From Desertimonas sp963732335 (lineage in GTDB: Bacteria > Actinomycetota > Acidimicrobiia > Acidimicrobiales > Ilumatobacteraceae): a stretch of 64,000 bases of DNA. Positions 38,637-48,244 of this stretch are shown one piece after another; positions within the stretch are counted from its first letter, which is position 1; each line of letters begins with the position of its first letter. The stretch spans positions 155,282 to 219,281 of the forward strand of contig CAVSZO010000052.1 in assembly GCA_963732335.1 (NCBI GenBank). The letters run 5' to 3'. The notes beneath the pieces are model-generated. The model saw only the letters and a program-made list of their open reading frames with translations. It searched no databases and was not told where the DNA came from. The position numbers and the translations under genes were made by a program.

Positions 38637-39004
38637 ACCTTGGGTGATGCGTTGGCGGCGTCCTTGAGGCGAAGTTGTCCTGCTTTGGCTGCCAGTTGGC
38701 GCATTCGCTGGATGAGGCGGCGCATCTGTCGGTCGTTGTCGATCCATTCCTGGTAGAGCTTGGCCTCGTCGGCGTTGAGTCGCCGGGTGACGGTCTTGCC
38801 GTTCTGCTTGGCCGTCCACTGGTAGTAGGGCCCGTGGGGTTGGGGCGGGTCACTGTTGCATTTGCATCCCGGTGTGGCGCAGTGCGTGTAGCGGCGCGTG
38901 ACGCTTCCAGCCGAGATGAGGCCGATCTGGGCTAGCTGAGCGGCCAGTTCGCGATAGCGATGCTCGTAGCTGGCCAGTCGTTCGTTCGGTGTCTGTCGGG
39001 CCAT
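38633..39004 (-). CDS. DUF6788-like protein, companion gene of the outer insertion sequence
   Basis: ATG 39004 follows GGAGGACAG. The product starts MARQTPNERLASYEHRYRELAAQLAQIG and has ISAGSVTRRYTHCATPGCKCNSDPPQPHGPYYQW, a C-x-x-x-x-C-x-C cluster with H-G-P-Y-Y, then RRLNADEAKLYQEWIDNDRQMRRLIQRMRQLAAKAG and a basic tail. The helical arms and cysteine cluster suggest nucleic acid binding. It lies inside the same terminal repeats as the transposase, back to back with it, which suggests that it belongs to the element. Its stop codon forms the TTAA used by the IS1380 insertion. The family assignment is from memory of the motif. Confidence 0.65.
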   Translation of the reverse strand: MARQTPNERLASYEHRYRELAAQLAQIGLISAGSVTRRYTHCATPGCKCNSDPPQPHGPYYQWTAKQNGKTVTRRLNADEAKLYQEWIDNDRQMRRLIQRMRQLAAKAGQLRLKDAANASPKV

Positions 39005-39040
39005 CTGTCCTCCGCGTGATGAGTGTATCCACGTTCTCGA

Positions 39041-39064
39041 CCAGACAGTAGTCATACTGTCTGG
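39041..39064. promoter_or_regulatory. Perfect 10-bp inverted repeat between the divergent IS genes
   Basis: CCAGACAGTA-GTCA-TACTGTCTGG is a perfect dyad lying 2 bases before the transposase ATG (39067) and 36 bases before the DUF6788 start. It may be an operator or a translation-blocking hairpin that limits transposase production. Confidence 0.55.
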
Positions 39065-39066
39065 CT

Positions 39067-40412
39067 ATGACGACCGATGACCTGGTGAGATTCCGAGAGG
39101 GCTTCCGGCGACTTCCTGATCGGCTGGGGAGACACCCTGTTCGAGCTGGTCGATGCCGTGTTGTGCGCACCTGGTCCGGTCGCCTCGGTGCCAGCGTTGA
39201 GCCTCGAACCGGAGTTCCGCCGCTCACACGGAAGCCTCTACAAGGCGCTCGCCAAAGGCCGCATCGACGAGGACTGTCTGCGTCGCTTGCTCGTCGCCAC
39301 AGCGGCCGAAGGATTGGCCGTTGGTCTTCGCCGTCGATGCGTCCACGTGGGATCGCTGCGACGCCGAGTGCAGCCCTGAGCGTGGCTTCTACTACTCGGC
39401 GTCCAAGCATTCGGCCGGTCAGCCGATCGTCGCCGGGTGGAACTACCAGTGGATCAGCCAACTGTGTTGGGCGCCGAACTCGTGGACCGCCCCGCTGGAC
39501 GTGACGCGGATCGCGCCGACGGCGGACACGACAACGGCGACGATCGATCAGGTCCGCCTCCTCGTCGACCTGCTCGGCGACACCACCGAAGTCCCGTTGT
39601 TCGTGTTCGACGCCGGCTACGACCCGATCGCCATCGGCCACGAACTCGCCGCGACACGAGCCCAGATCCTGTGCCGCATCCGCGACGACCGCGTCTTCCA
39701 CACCGATCCACCGGATCGTCCCAACCGGCCCCTCGGCACCGGAGGCCGTCCCCCACGCCACGGCCACCGGTTCAGATGCGCCGACCCCACGACCCGGCCC
39801 GAACCGACCACCAGTCTCGTCACCAGCGACGACCGTTACGGCACCGTCACCGTGAACTGCTGGAACGACCTACACCCCAGACTCCTGCGACGCGGACACT
39901 GGACGAGCTACGACATCCCGCCGATCGTCAAGGGCAGCGTGATCCGCGTCGACGTCGAGCACCTCCCCAAACCCGCCGCCCGCACCAAGAAAACGCTGTG
40001 GCTGTGGTGGTCAGGACCCGGACCACCCGACCTCGACCAGTGCTGGCGCGCCTACCTGCGACGCTTCGACATCGAGCACACCTTCCGCTTCGCCAAGAAC
40101 ACCCTCGGCTGGACCACCCCGTCGGTGTGCACACCCGAACAAGCAGACCGCTGGAGCTGGCTCATCGTCGCCGCATACACAGAGCTCCGCCTCGCCCGCG
40201 GACTCGTCGACGATCACCGACTCCCCTGGGAACGACCCCGCGACCCCGCCGTGCTCACACCAGCACGCGTCCGTCGAGGGTTTCGACGACTTGGCATCGC
40301 GATCGGCACACCCGCCAACCCACCGAAACCCGCCCGAGCCGGACCAGGACGACCCAAAGGCACCCGAAAACCACCCAGAACCCGCCACCCAGCCATCAAA
40401 AAGGCCGCCTGA
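39067..40412 (+). CDS. DDE transposase of the outer insertion sequence (IS701/IS4-like, two frameshifts)
   Basis: ATG 39067 gives MTTDDLVRFREGF. An extra base near 39108 moves the frame to DFLIGWGDTLFELVDAVLCAPGPVASVPALSLEPEFRRSHGSLYKALAKG, and another near 39315 to LVFAVDASTWDRCDAECSPERGFYYSASKHSAGQPIVAGWNYQWI. The remainder is continuous: VPLFVFDAGYDPIAI (second D), TKKTLWLWWSG, RFDIEHTFRFAKNTLGWTTP (E). It ends with a basic Pro-rich tail PKGTRKPPRTRHPAIKKAA. It resembles the putative transposase family often annotated NF041680. The two breaks look like sequencing errors. Confidence 0.82.
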
Positions 40413-40420
40413 CCAGGCGT

Positions 40421-40438
40421 TCAACGTTTAAAGGCAAG
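40421..40438 (-). repeat. Right terminal inverted repeat of the outer element
   Basis: Read on the minus strand it is CTTGCCTTTAAACGTTGA, pairing with the split left repeat. Confidence 0.75.
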
Positions 40439-40473
40439 TTGAAACCGGAGCGAGTTTGGTCCCACGATAGGCA

Positions 40474-41789
40474 ATGCCGAGGTCTCTGCTAGCTTGGCTA
40501 CCAATCTGGCGGCGATCGGCGAAAGCGGAAGATTTGCGCGTACTCGTGCACGACTACTCAGGACACCCCTTTCAGGTGCAGCTGAGTCGGGAGCTGGCCC
40601 GGCGAGGCCACACGGTGCTCCACCTGCATTGCCCGTCCTTCCTGACGCGCGAAGGGCTCAGTCGGTCCGCGTCCGGGCGAGCCCGAGACCTTCTCGGTCG
40701 AGGGCGTCGACCTCGGCGAGCCGTTCGAGAAGTATCGCCGCGTCAAGCGCTGGCAACAGGAACGGCGCTACGGCCGGATCTGTGCGTGCGCGGATCGACC
40801 GATTCCGGCCCGATGTCGTGCTGTCGAGCAACACGCCCCTGTTCGCCCAGCAGATCCTGCTGGCGCGGCTCGCCGGCATCGGCGCCCGATTCGTGTTCTG
40901 GCAGCAGGACGTCTACTCGATCGCGATGCGGAACTTCGCCCGGCGGCAAGGTCCCGTTGCTGGGCGGTCCGCTCGGGCGGGCTGTTCGTCCGCATGGAGC
41001 GCCGGATGCTCGCTCGAGAGCGACCGCGTCGTGGCCATCAGCGAGGACTTCCTGCCGATCCTGCGGCGCTGGGGCGTCGATGACGACGTCGGTCGAGGTG
41101 ATCGAGAACTGGGCGCCGCTGGACGAACTGGCCGAGCGCTGCGGTGGCACTCGGGGTGGGCCGAGGCTCACGGCCTGGCCGGCCGGACGGTGCTGCTCTA
41201 CACCGGCACCCTCGGACTCAAGCACAACCCCGGCGCTGCTGCTCGCGCTCGCCCGCTCGGTCGGCGACCGCGACGACGTCCGCGTCGTCGTCATCTCCGA
41301 GGGGATCGGGCGCCGATTGGCTGCGCGACGCAGCACCGAGGCGAACCGGCGCCGGCGCCTGGTGCTGCTGCCGTTCCAGCCCTACGAGGTCCTTGCCGAG
41401 GTGCTGGCGTAGCGCCGACGTCCTGATCGCCATCCTCGAGCCGGAGGCGGGCGTCTTCTCGGTGCCGTCGAAGGTGCTGAGCTACCACTGCGCGGGGCGG
41501 CCGATCCTGGCGGCGATCCCGCCCGAGAACCTGGCCGCTCGCATCATCGACGCGGAACGGCAGCGGCGTGGTCGTCGATCCGACCGACGAGCGCGGCGTT
41601 CGTCGCGCGCCGCCTGGGAGCTCGCTCGACGACCCGACCGCCGACGCGGCGATGGGCCGGCGGGCCCGCGCCTACGCCGAGGCGACCTTCGACATCGGCA
41701 CCATCGCCGATCGCTTCGAGCGCATCCTCGCCGGCCCGACCCCAGCCGGTGCCGCCCGGACCACAGCCCAACCAGTGAGGAGCACATGA
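40474..41789 (+). CDS. Glycosyltransferase family 4, WcaI-like (several frameshifts)
   Basis: The start is unsure: ATG 40474, or TTG 40534 next to GGAAGA, because the insertion sequence ends only 36 bases before. The GT-B N-terminal domain reads RVLVHDYSGHPFQVQLSRELARRGHTVLHLHCPSFLT and IDRFRPDVVLSSNTPLFAQQILLARLAGIGARFVFWQQDVYSIAMRN. The C-terminal domain has RTVLLYTGTLGLKHNPALLLALAR, FSVPSKVLSYHCAGRPILAAIPPENLAARII and YAEATFDIGTIADRFERIL. At least six frame breaks occur. The closest well-known relative is colanic acid WcaI-type fucosyltransferase. Confidence 0.82.
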
Positions 41790-42779
41790 AACACGACGAC
41801 TCGATCCTCGTCGCCGGCGGCGGCGGCTTCATCGGCGGCCACCTCGTGCGAGACCTGCGCGACCAGGGCTACACGAAGCATCCGCGCCGTCGACGTCAAG
41901 CCGTTCGACGAGTGGTACCAGCGGTTCGACGACGTCGACAACCGACGGCTCGACCTCGTCCGAGCTCGCGGCCGCTCGCGAGGCGACGCGACGGGTGTCA
42001 CGCACGTCTACAACCTGGCCGCCGACATGGGCGGGATGGGCTTCATCGAGAACAACAAGGCCGCCTGCATGCTGTCGGTGCTGACCAGCACGCACCTGCT
42101 GATGGCGGCGCGAGACGCCGGCGTGCGAGCGCTTCTTCTATCGCTCGTCGGCGTGCGTGTACGCGGCGCGAGCGGCAGACGTCGACCGAGGTCGAGCCGC
42201 TGCGCGAGGAGGACGCCTACCCGGCGATGCCCGAGGACGGCTACGGCTGGGAGAAGCTGTTCTCCGAGCGGATGGCCCGGCACTTCCTCGAGGACTTCGG
42301 CCTCGAGACCCGGGTCGCCCGCTACCACAACGTCTACGGCCCCCACGGGACCTACGACGGCGGTCGGGAGAAGGCTCCGGCCGCGATCTGCCGCAAGGTC
42401 ATCGAGGCCAAGCTGTCGGGCAGCAACACGATCGAGATCTGGGGTGACGGCGAGCAGACCCGCAGCTTCATGTACATCGACGACTGCGTCCACGGCACGC
42501 AGCTGCTCATCGACGAGCGACGTGACCGAGCCGCTCAACATCGGCAGTGACCAGCTCGTCACGATCAACCAGCTCGTCGACATCGTCGAGGCGATCGCCG
42601 GCGTCACGTTGGAGCGCACGTACAAGCTCGACGCTCCCCAGGGCGTGCGCGGCCGCAACAGCGACAACACGCGCATCAAGGCGCTACTCGGCTGGGCGCC
42701 CTCGATCCCCCTGGAGGACGGGCTCGAGCAGACCTACCGCTGGATCTACGACCAGATCGCGCCCGAAGTCACCGTGTGA
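41786..42779 (+). CDS. NAD-dependent epimerase/dehydratase, GDP-mannose 3,5-epimerase-like (frameshifted)
   Basis: ATG 41786 follows GAGGAGC and overlaps the previous stop. The Rossmann motif is ILVAGGGGFIGGHLVRDL. After a break near 41875 it reads IRAVDVKPFDEWYQ, then VYNLAADMGGMGFIENNKAACMLS (the GME-type N-L-A-A-D-M-G-G-M), FYRSSACVY, and EEDAYPAMPEDGYGWEKLFSERM with the Y-x-x-x-K pair. It continues RYHNVYGPHGTYDGGREKAPAAICRKV and NIGSDQLVTINQLVDIVE. The A-D-M-G-G-M-G-F block strongly favours GDP-mannose 3,5-epimerase (GDP-L-galactose/gulose) over other SDR epimerases. Confidence 0.85.
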
Positions 42780-42882
42780 CATCGGCCCACCGGCGTCTTC
42801 GTCACCGAAATGGTCGGCCCTACGACAGGTCGGCCATACCACCAAATCGTGACCGAAGCGCGCTGCCAACCCCGGTGTGATC

Positions 42883-43962
42883 TCAAGGCGAACCGGTGCC
42901 GAACTCCTCAACGAAGGCCTCTGCCGACTGCTCGTGTGGACGGAAGTCGTACTCGCTGACGCCCAGGAAGTAGGCGTGGTATGTGAGGGAGCCAGGACCG
43001 TCGGTGGGTAGCGATCGCAGCCAGGCCGCCATGCCGCGGATGAACGTCGGGTTGTCGCCCCCGTACGCGCCGCTCGACTCGGTGACGATGGCCCACTCCG
43101 GGTAGCTCACCGGCTTGCCGTGATCTCGGGCGAACTCGTGGTGCAACTCCAGAAGCGGCAGGAACTGCTCGCTCCACACGCGGGCCGGATCGATCCAGGT
43201 CTGATCGGAGGGCGAGAAGGCGCTCATCGGGCCGCCTCGGTCATACACATCGAGGCCGAGTATGTCCACGTAATCGTCGCCCGGATAGGCACACTCCCCC
43301 CACGCGGGGAAGTAGCGCAAGGTACCCGACCACTCGATGCGGAAGCTCGGCGAGACGGCCACGAAGATGTCGGCGACATGCTGGAATGCGTTGATGAAGC
43401 TCTCGCAGCTCGGCCGTGCCGACCAGGGGAACCAATTGCCGTCGAACTCGTGGCCGAGTCGGAGCACGGCATCGCCCAGCCCGGCTCCTACCAGCAATTC
43501 GGCCACTCGGACGTACGCGCGGTCGTGCTCACCCGCCACAGTACGGTCCAAATTGTCGACGACCTGGCCTCTGCCCTCCTCGCTCTTGGCGTCGGCGTAC
43601 CCGAACGCCAGCGGTATCGTGACGGAGTAGGCCGGATTGCGTTCGATGATCCAGTTGGACAACCGTGCGAGCTGGCCATTGATGCTCCCCGTAAGGTCGC
43701 CGGGGCTGCTCCGCCCTCCGAATTGCACGATGACGCCGAGATCGAAGCCGAGCTCCCGCTCGAGTGATCTGAGCATCTCACTGTTCGCGCGGCCGGGATA
43801 GACGCCAAGAGTGCGGCGGATGAGTTCGGATGCGGCATCGACCTTCGGGAGTTGCTCGTCCGCTAGGGCTTTCTCGACACTGGTCGCAGCCAGCCCCATC
43901 ACAAGACTGGCCACCGCAAGCAGCGACGCGGCAGGTCTGCGCCGACGATGGATAGCGGACAT
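42883..43962 (-). CDS. Secreted glycoside hydrolase, GH26-like (beta-mannanase fold)
   Basis: ATG 43962 is preferred to 44025 because it places a good signal sequence at the N-terminus (MSAIHRRRRPAASLLAVASLVMGLAAT). The intact protein of 359 aa has FDLGVIVQFGG, LRLGHEFDGNWFPWSA with the likely acid/base glutamate (H-E-F/x-D/N), VDILGLDVYDRGG, and KPVSYPEWAIVTESSGAYGGDNPTFIRGM with the likely nucleophile E in P-E-W. These are GH26 traits. The context suggests trimming or release of the polysaccharide. A C-terminal fragment of a related gene lies at 54794-54946. Confidence 0.75.
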   Translation of the reverse strand: MSAIHRRRRPAASLLAVASLVMGLAATSVEKALADEQLPKVDAASELIRRTLGVYPGRANSEMLRSLERELGFDLGVIVQFGGRSSPGDLTGSINGQLARLSNWIIERNPAYSVTIPLAFGYADAKSEEGRGQVVDNLDRTVAGEHDRAYVRVAELLVGAGLGDAVLRLGHEFDGNWFPWSARPSCESFINAFQHVADIFVAVSPSFRIEWSGTLRYFPAWGECAYPGDDYVDILGLDVYDRGGPMSAFSPSDQTWIDPARVWSEQFLPLLELHHEFARDHGKPVSYPEWAIVTESSGAYGGDNPTFIRGMAAWLRSLPTDGPGSLTYHAYFLGVSEYDFRPHEQSAEAFVEEFGTGSP

Positions 43963-44103
43963 TGCTTCGGTTGGTTGTTCCTCGTCGTCGGTAACACCGC
44001 CCGCCTCGAGAGTGACCATATCCAACCCGAATCTACTCGCTCCGATGAATTGCGCCCACGCGGGCGGTGTCTGAAGCGCCCCGTTGCTCGCAATGAATTG
44101 CCG

Positions 44104-45037
44104 CTACCAAGGTGGTGAGCTGTCGTAGAAGTTGTCCGCGACCCGGGCCGTCCCCGGCGTGGACGCGGGCAACCTCGTCCTGAGTCAGCCGGTGACGCCA
44201 CGTGTGACGTGCGGCGCGACTGTCTCGCCGAACGGGACCGGGTTTCCCGGGCGGAGCGTCGGCGATGTTTCCCGGTGCGTTGTTTCGCTCGATCGCAGTC
44301 CGAGTCTTGCTATCGAAGCGGAGACCGAGTGCCGAATACAGTTTCGCAAATTCGCCGACGGGATCCTCGGCGACGACGTCGTGGTCCAAGAAATACCACT
44401 CGGGATGTCGAGTTCGAAACTCTTGTACGACGTGGTAGTGGCAGTTCCACTGAAGGATCGCCTCGTCAATGATGTCGTGTTCCCTTGCGACGAAGGCGCG
44501 GATGTCGTCCTCGAACGACGACAGGAGGTCCCGTATCAACAGCGGCTGATCAAGCCAGTTATGGAAGTCAAATCTCCAGCCGAGGCGCTTCAAGCTTCCC
44601 GCATATGCGACTGGGTTTCTGATCGCGACCACCACCTGGAGGCCGAGTCGACGGGCGAGCCATTCGGTCGAAAAGATGGCGATTGGATCTTTGATAAGAA
44701 CCGCACTGGTCAGGCGCCGCATCACTGCGTGCCGACCAACCTCCCTTACGAACTTTGCGGCACGCCGCGCCGAACGAATACCGCGCATGTTCGAGGTGAT
44801 CGGCAGCGCGCCATCGAGGATCGAGCGTGCGCTGTCGACGAAGTCAGATTCGTTTTCGGCGGAAACATAGAGATTTCGGAACGGCACCGGCTCTGAAAAA
44901 TAGCGCGGCCACGTCGACGGATTGAAAGGCTCGTGCAGATAGAAGAGCTGGCGCGACTGGCAAAGCATGCGCCCGATCCATGTGGTCCCCGAGCGATTGG
45001 ATCCCGTCACGAGTACGGGTCGAACGTGCTTTGGCAT
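44104..45037 (-). CDS. Sulfotransferase family protein, second (C-terminal frameshift)
   Basis: ATG 45037 starts MPKHVRPVLVTGSNRSGTTWIGRMLCQSRQ; S-N-R-S-G-T-T-W is the 5'-PAPS phosphate loop. EPFNP follows. The 3'-PAPS site is LQVVVAIRNPVAYAGSLKRLGWRFDF (R and S). The rest includes WNCHYHVVQEFRTRHPEWYFLDHDVVAEDPVGEFAKLYSALGL, typical of Sulfotransfer_1/3 proteins. An extra base near 44165 hides the true end TARVADNFYDSSPPW at 44104; the open frame otherwise runs to 44033. It probably uses PAPS made by the cysDNC operon. Confidence 0.85.
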
Positions 45038-45231
45038 ATTTGTGCCATCTCCTCGGAGGTCTGTCAACAGTAGCCGATAGGGTGCGTGTCCATCTCACGA
45101 ACGATCTTGGAAGAGTTGGGTCACGTCTTCGTGGATGGCTCGACGCTTCAGGAAACATGGACGACGGTGTCAGCGGGCACTTGACTTGTCGTGGGCTGGA
45201 ACACCATGCGTGCCTGTGCATCTACACGGTG

Positions 45232-45609
45232 GCGGAGCACACCACGTCGAACTCACCATCTGCGAATGGCAGATCCTGCGGTCGATCGTGACGAGCTCGT
45301 AGTCGGCCAGATCGAGCATCGTCTGGCACACGTCAGTGCCAACGAGACGTGAGGGGCCAGGTCATGGAGGACTCGCAAATTCCCGCCCGGTCCGCATCCG
45401 ATCTCGAGAATGCTGGTGCCTCGGACTTCGAGCTGGGTGGAGAAGCGGTTCAGACAATTTGTCCGCTTCATACGATCGAACGGCTCGTCGGCTCCGGCAA
45501 GGACATTGCCCCTCTCGCGGTCCGTGATGCGTTCGGCGACGATCGACCAGTACTGCTCCGGGTCGAACGCCGCGTTGGTCGGATCAGGCACGCTGCTCGT
45601 CCGCTTCAC
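45232..45609 (-). pseudogene. Class I SAM-dependent methyltransferase, truncated
   Basis: The N-terminal half of a methyltransferase is present: FDPEQYWSIVAERITDRERGNVLAGADEPFDRMKR, then motif I ILEIGCGPGGNLRVL. After frame breaks near 45330 and 45285 come GTDVCQTMLDLA and DLPFADGEFDVVCSATV, after which a stop ends the reading frame at 45232. About 80-100 C-terminal residues of a normal enzyme are missing, so it is probably a deletion remnant. Confidence 0.6.
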
Positions 45610-45937
45610 GGTCCCGAATGTACGTGTCTTCGACGCTGTCGCCCTAACCTGACCTAGCCGTCACGTCAGAAGTCGGCTCCGAATGTGTGAGGCACGTGGC
45701 GCCGGCGCTCAACGAGGATGAGACACGAGCTGTAGCTGTGGGTAGATGAGTTGTTGATGATTAGGAGGCCTCGGGAACGTTGCGGTTGATCACGCAGCCA
45801 GTCGTGGCTCCGCGGCCCGCGGTGTGCCGGGCAGCGGTGGCCCAGCACCGGCGCGGTGCGAGTCTGATCTGGAATCCAGGTTGAGGGAAGGCGGCGAGCT
45901 GGTAGACAGCCGGGAATGCGGTGCCTGTGGCTCAGCG
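45610..45937. other. Gene-poor stretch between the methyltransferase remnant and the glycosyltransferases
   Basis: No convincing gene is seen. Part of it has lower GC (TAGATGAGTTGTTGATGATTAGG near 45745), and it could hold the lost N-terminus of the next glycosyltransferase or its promoter. Confidence 0.4.
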
Positions 45938-47081
45938 GTGACGTACCGTATCCACGTCTCTCGGGCCGCCGGGCACAGCGCCGGGCTCTCCGACGCCGTC
46001 GCCCGTGCCGGAGTCGACGTCGTCGCACTCGGGATTGATGCGACGGCGCCTGCTCGAGTCCACTTCGGGAGTCGAGTGGCGCCGGTGGAAGTGAACCCGG
46101 CGGCCCCGGCCGGTCGAAAGCTCGTCAGCCGCTGGCCAAGCATGGCCGAGGATCGTCGCACCGGGCTTACCGACTCGCCTTCGACAACACTGGGCGAGCG
46201 AAGTTGGGACGTCGCCGTCGTGGACCACCTCCAGATGTGCTGGACACTGCCGGCGTTGCGCGAGCGCGCGGTTGCCGATCGTGTACATCTCCCACAACCA
46301 CGAATCGTCGAGCCGGCGCGACATCACCAGCACCTCCCCTGGCGCACCCGATCAAGGGCCGCTGATGCTCGACTGCGGCGGGCTCGCCGCAGCGAGCATG
46401 AGCTCGTGGCCACCAGCGCACTCGTCACCGCGGTGACCGATGCCGATGCCGCCCGATTCCGAGCCGACGGAGCGCGTGCCGGGTGCTCGTGATGCACGCC
46501 CGGATACTCGGGCTCCGCTCGGCCGACCGGATCCATCGACGCCCGCACCCCCAGGGTCGCGGCCATGGTGACGAACCTGGAGTGGCATGTGAAGCGACCA
46601 ACCTTCTTCGCCTCCTCAAGGTCGCCGACCCGCTACTGGCCGACGCCGGTATCGGAGTTGCGAATCGTCGGACCTGCACCGCAGGACTTCGTCGACCGGG
46701 TAGCCGTCGGCTGCGCGCCACGCGGTTCGTCGGACCCGTCGACTCGTCGACCGCAACTCGATACGGCGCGGGTCGGGTGATCTGTGCGAGCGCGACGGCG
46801 GCGGCTTCAAGCTCAAGGCGTTGGACTACGTGTTCCGGCGCGTGCCCGATGGCAGTGCTGGACGGCTCGATGGAAGGACTGCCGTTCACCGCCGGCGTCG
46901 ACTACGCCAGCGCTCGAGCGAGGAAGCCCTCGCCCGGCGATCGTCGATCTCGTCGACTCCCCGGCGACGTGCCAACGGATGCAGACAAACGCGTTCGACC
47001 GCTGTGCCGGCCAGGTTCGACTGGTCGACACGCGGAACGGATCTCGCGTCCGCGCTCGAAGACGTCATCGGCGCCTCGTAG
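45938..47081 (+). CDS. Glycosyltransferase, GT4/GT1-like (many frameshifts)
   Basis: The start is uncertain; GTG 45938 gives VTYRIHVSRAAGHSAGLSDAVARAGVDVVALG. Recognisable parts are WDVAVVDHLQMCWTLPALRERA, IVYISHNHESSSRRDI, RARRSEHELVATSALVTAVTDADAARFRADGA, VTNLEWHVKR, LRIVGPAPQDFVDRVA, and the C-terminal GGGFKLKALDYVFRRVPMAVLDGSMEGLPF with SEEALARAIVDLVDSPA. These are the D-H-x-x-M, A-H-N-x-E and F-K-x-x-x-Y-x-x-x-x-P-V features of GT-B enzymes. At least seven frame breaks occur; the enzyme's sugar is unknown. Confidence 0.7.
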
Positions 47082-48244
47082 TGGGCGACTGCTGCTCGAC
47101 GTCCTGGTGGTGAGCCCGCCGACCGCGTGTGGGGCGCGCAGCTCCGCCTGCTCGACTACGCGCCGGCCTCGCCGAGCGTGGCGTGCGGCTGACGCTCGGG
47201 TCGCCGCCCGAAGGGGAGCTCCATCGCGGCCTGGGTCGATCGAGGACTCCCTCACCACGATGTTGCAATTCCGTTCCTCGACGGGATCAGGGACCCCGAG
47301 ACCGGCCGCCGACCGCCACCGAGTCAGCTCGCCGTCACCGCGTGGCGGTCGCCCGCGGCGCGGCGGCGCTGGTCGGCGCCGTCGGTGACTATCGACGTGG
47401 TCTGGTCGTTCGCCCTGCGAGCCCACCCGCTCGCCGTTGCCGCGGCGCGGTTGCGAAGCGTCCCGGTCGTCATCGAGATCGTCGACATCGTCCGACCCGG
47501 AGTTCGGGCAGCAGCTACTGCAGCGCTGCTCCGCACTCGCCGACGCGACGATCGTCAACAGTCGCGCAACCGGCGCGACGCTGCGGGGACGAGGACGCAA
47601 CGTCCACGTCGTTCATCCCGGCGTCGACACGCGTCGTTTCCGACCCGGAGACCCGCGCACCGGAGGTGCGCGAGCTGCTCGCCGACGGCGGAGGCGTCCT
47701 CGTGGGCATCGTCGGTCGAATCGACCCGATGAAGGGCATCGACGGGCTGGTCGGACGCGATGACGCTGATACCAACCGAGCTCGATGCCCGGCTGGTCGT
47801 GGTCGGCGACGTCGGGGTCAGGACAAGCGATTACGCACATCAGCTCGAGTCCCGGGCCGCAGACCTGCTCGGGTCTCGCGTCCGCTTCGTCGGTCGTCGC
47901 GACGACATCCCCGACGTGCTGCGCGCCCTCGACATCCTCGTCAACGCCTCGAGCGCCGAGCCATTCGGCCGCAGCGTGCTCGAAGCGCAGGCGACCGGCT
48001 TGTCCGTCATCGGGACACGTGATGGTGGGATTCCCGAATTCGTCGCCGACGGCGAGACCGGTCTGCTCGTGGAACCCGGCGATGTCGTCGGCCTGGCCGG
48101 GCGATCACCGAGCTCGCCGGCGACGCTTCGATGCGAGCGCGACTCGGCAACGCGGCCCGCGCGCAGGCAGTCGAACACTTCGATCATCGCGAGGACCGCT
48201 ACGACCTCGTCGCCGCCGTCGTCGCAGCAGTAGCCCGCCGATGA
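47081..48244 (+). CDS. Glycosyltransferase family 4 (many frameshifts)
   Basis: The GT-B order is clear: LLLDVLVVSPPTAWGAQLRLLDYAPALAERGV, DVVWSFALRAHPLAVAAARLRSVPVVIEIVDIVRPG, ADATIVNSRATGATL, VHVVHPGVDTRRFRP, GVLVGIVGRIDPMKGIDGLV and VRFVGRRDDIPDVLRALDILVNASSAEPFGRSVLEAQATGLSVIGTRDGGIPEFVADGETGLLVEPGD (E-P-F-G-R-x-x-x-E, the nucleotide-sugar motif). It ends AAVVAAVARR at 48244, overlapping the next ATG. The start GTG overlaps the previous stop. Confidence 0.85.

Larger units (their letters stand above)
33289..40438 (+). mobile_element. Outer insertion sequence (DUF6788 plus DDE transposase) with nested elements
   Basis: The left end is CTTGCCTTTAA at 33289-33299 and the right end is TCAACGTTTAAAGGCAAG at 40421-40438, whose complement is CTTGCCTTTAAACGTTGA. 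If the inner element and one TTAA copy are removed, the left end continues into AACCTTGGG (38635 onward) and reads CTTGCCTTTAAACCTTGGG. That matches the right repeat at 13 consecutive bases and 16 of the first 17. Without its insertions the element would be about 1.8 kb with two divergent genes. It lies between the sulfotransferase and a glycosyltransferase. Confidence 0.75.
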
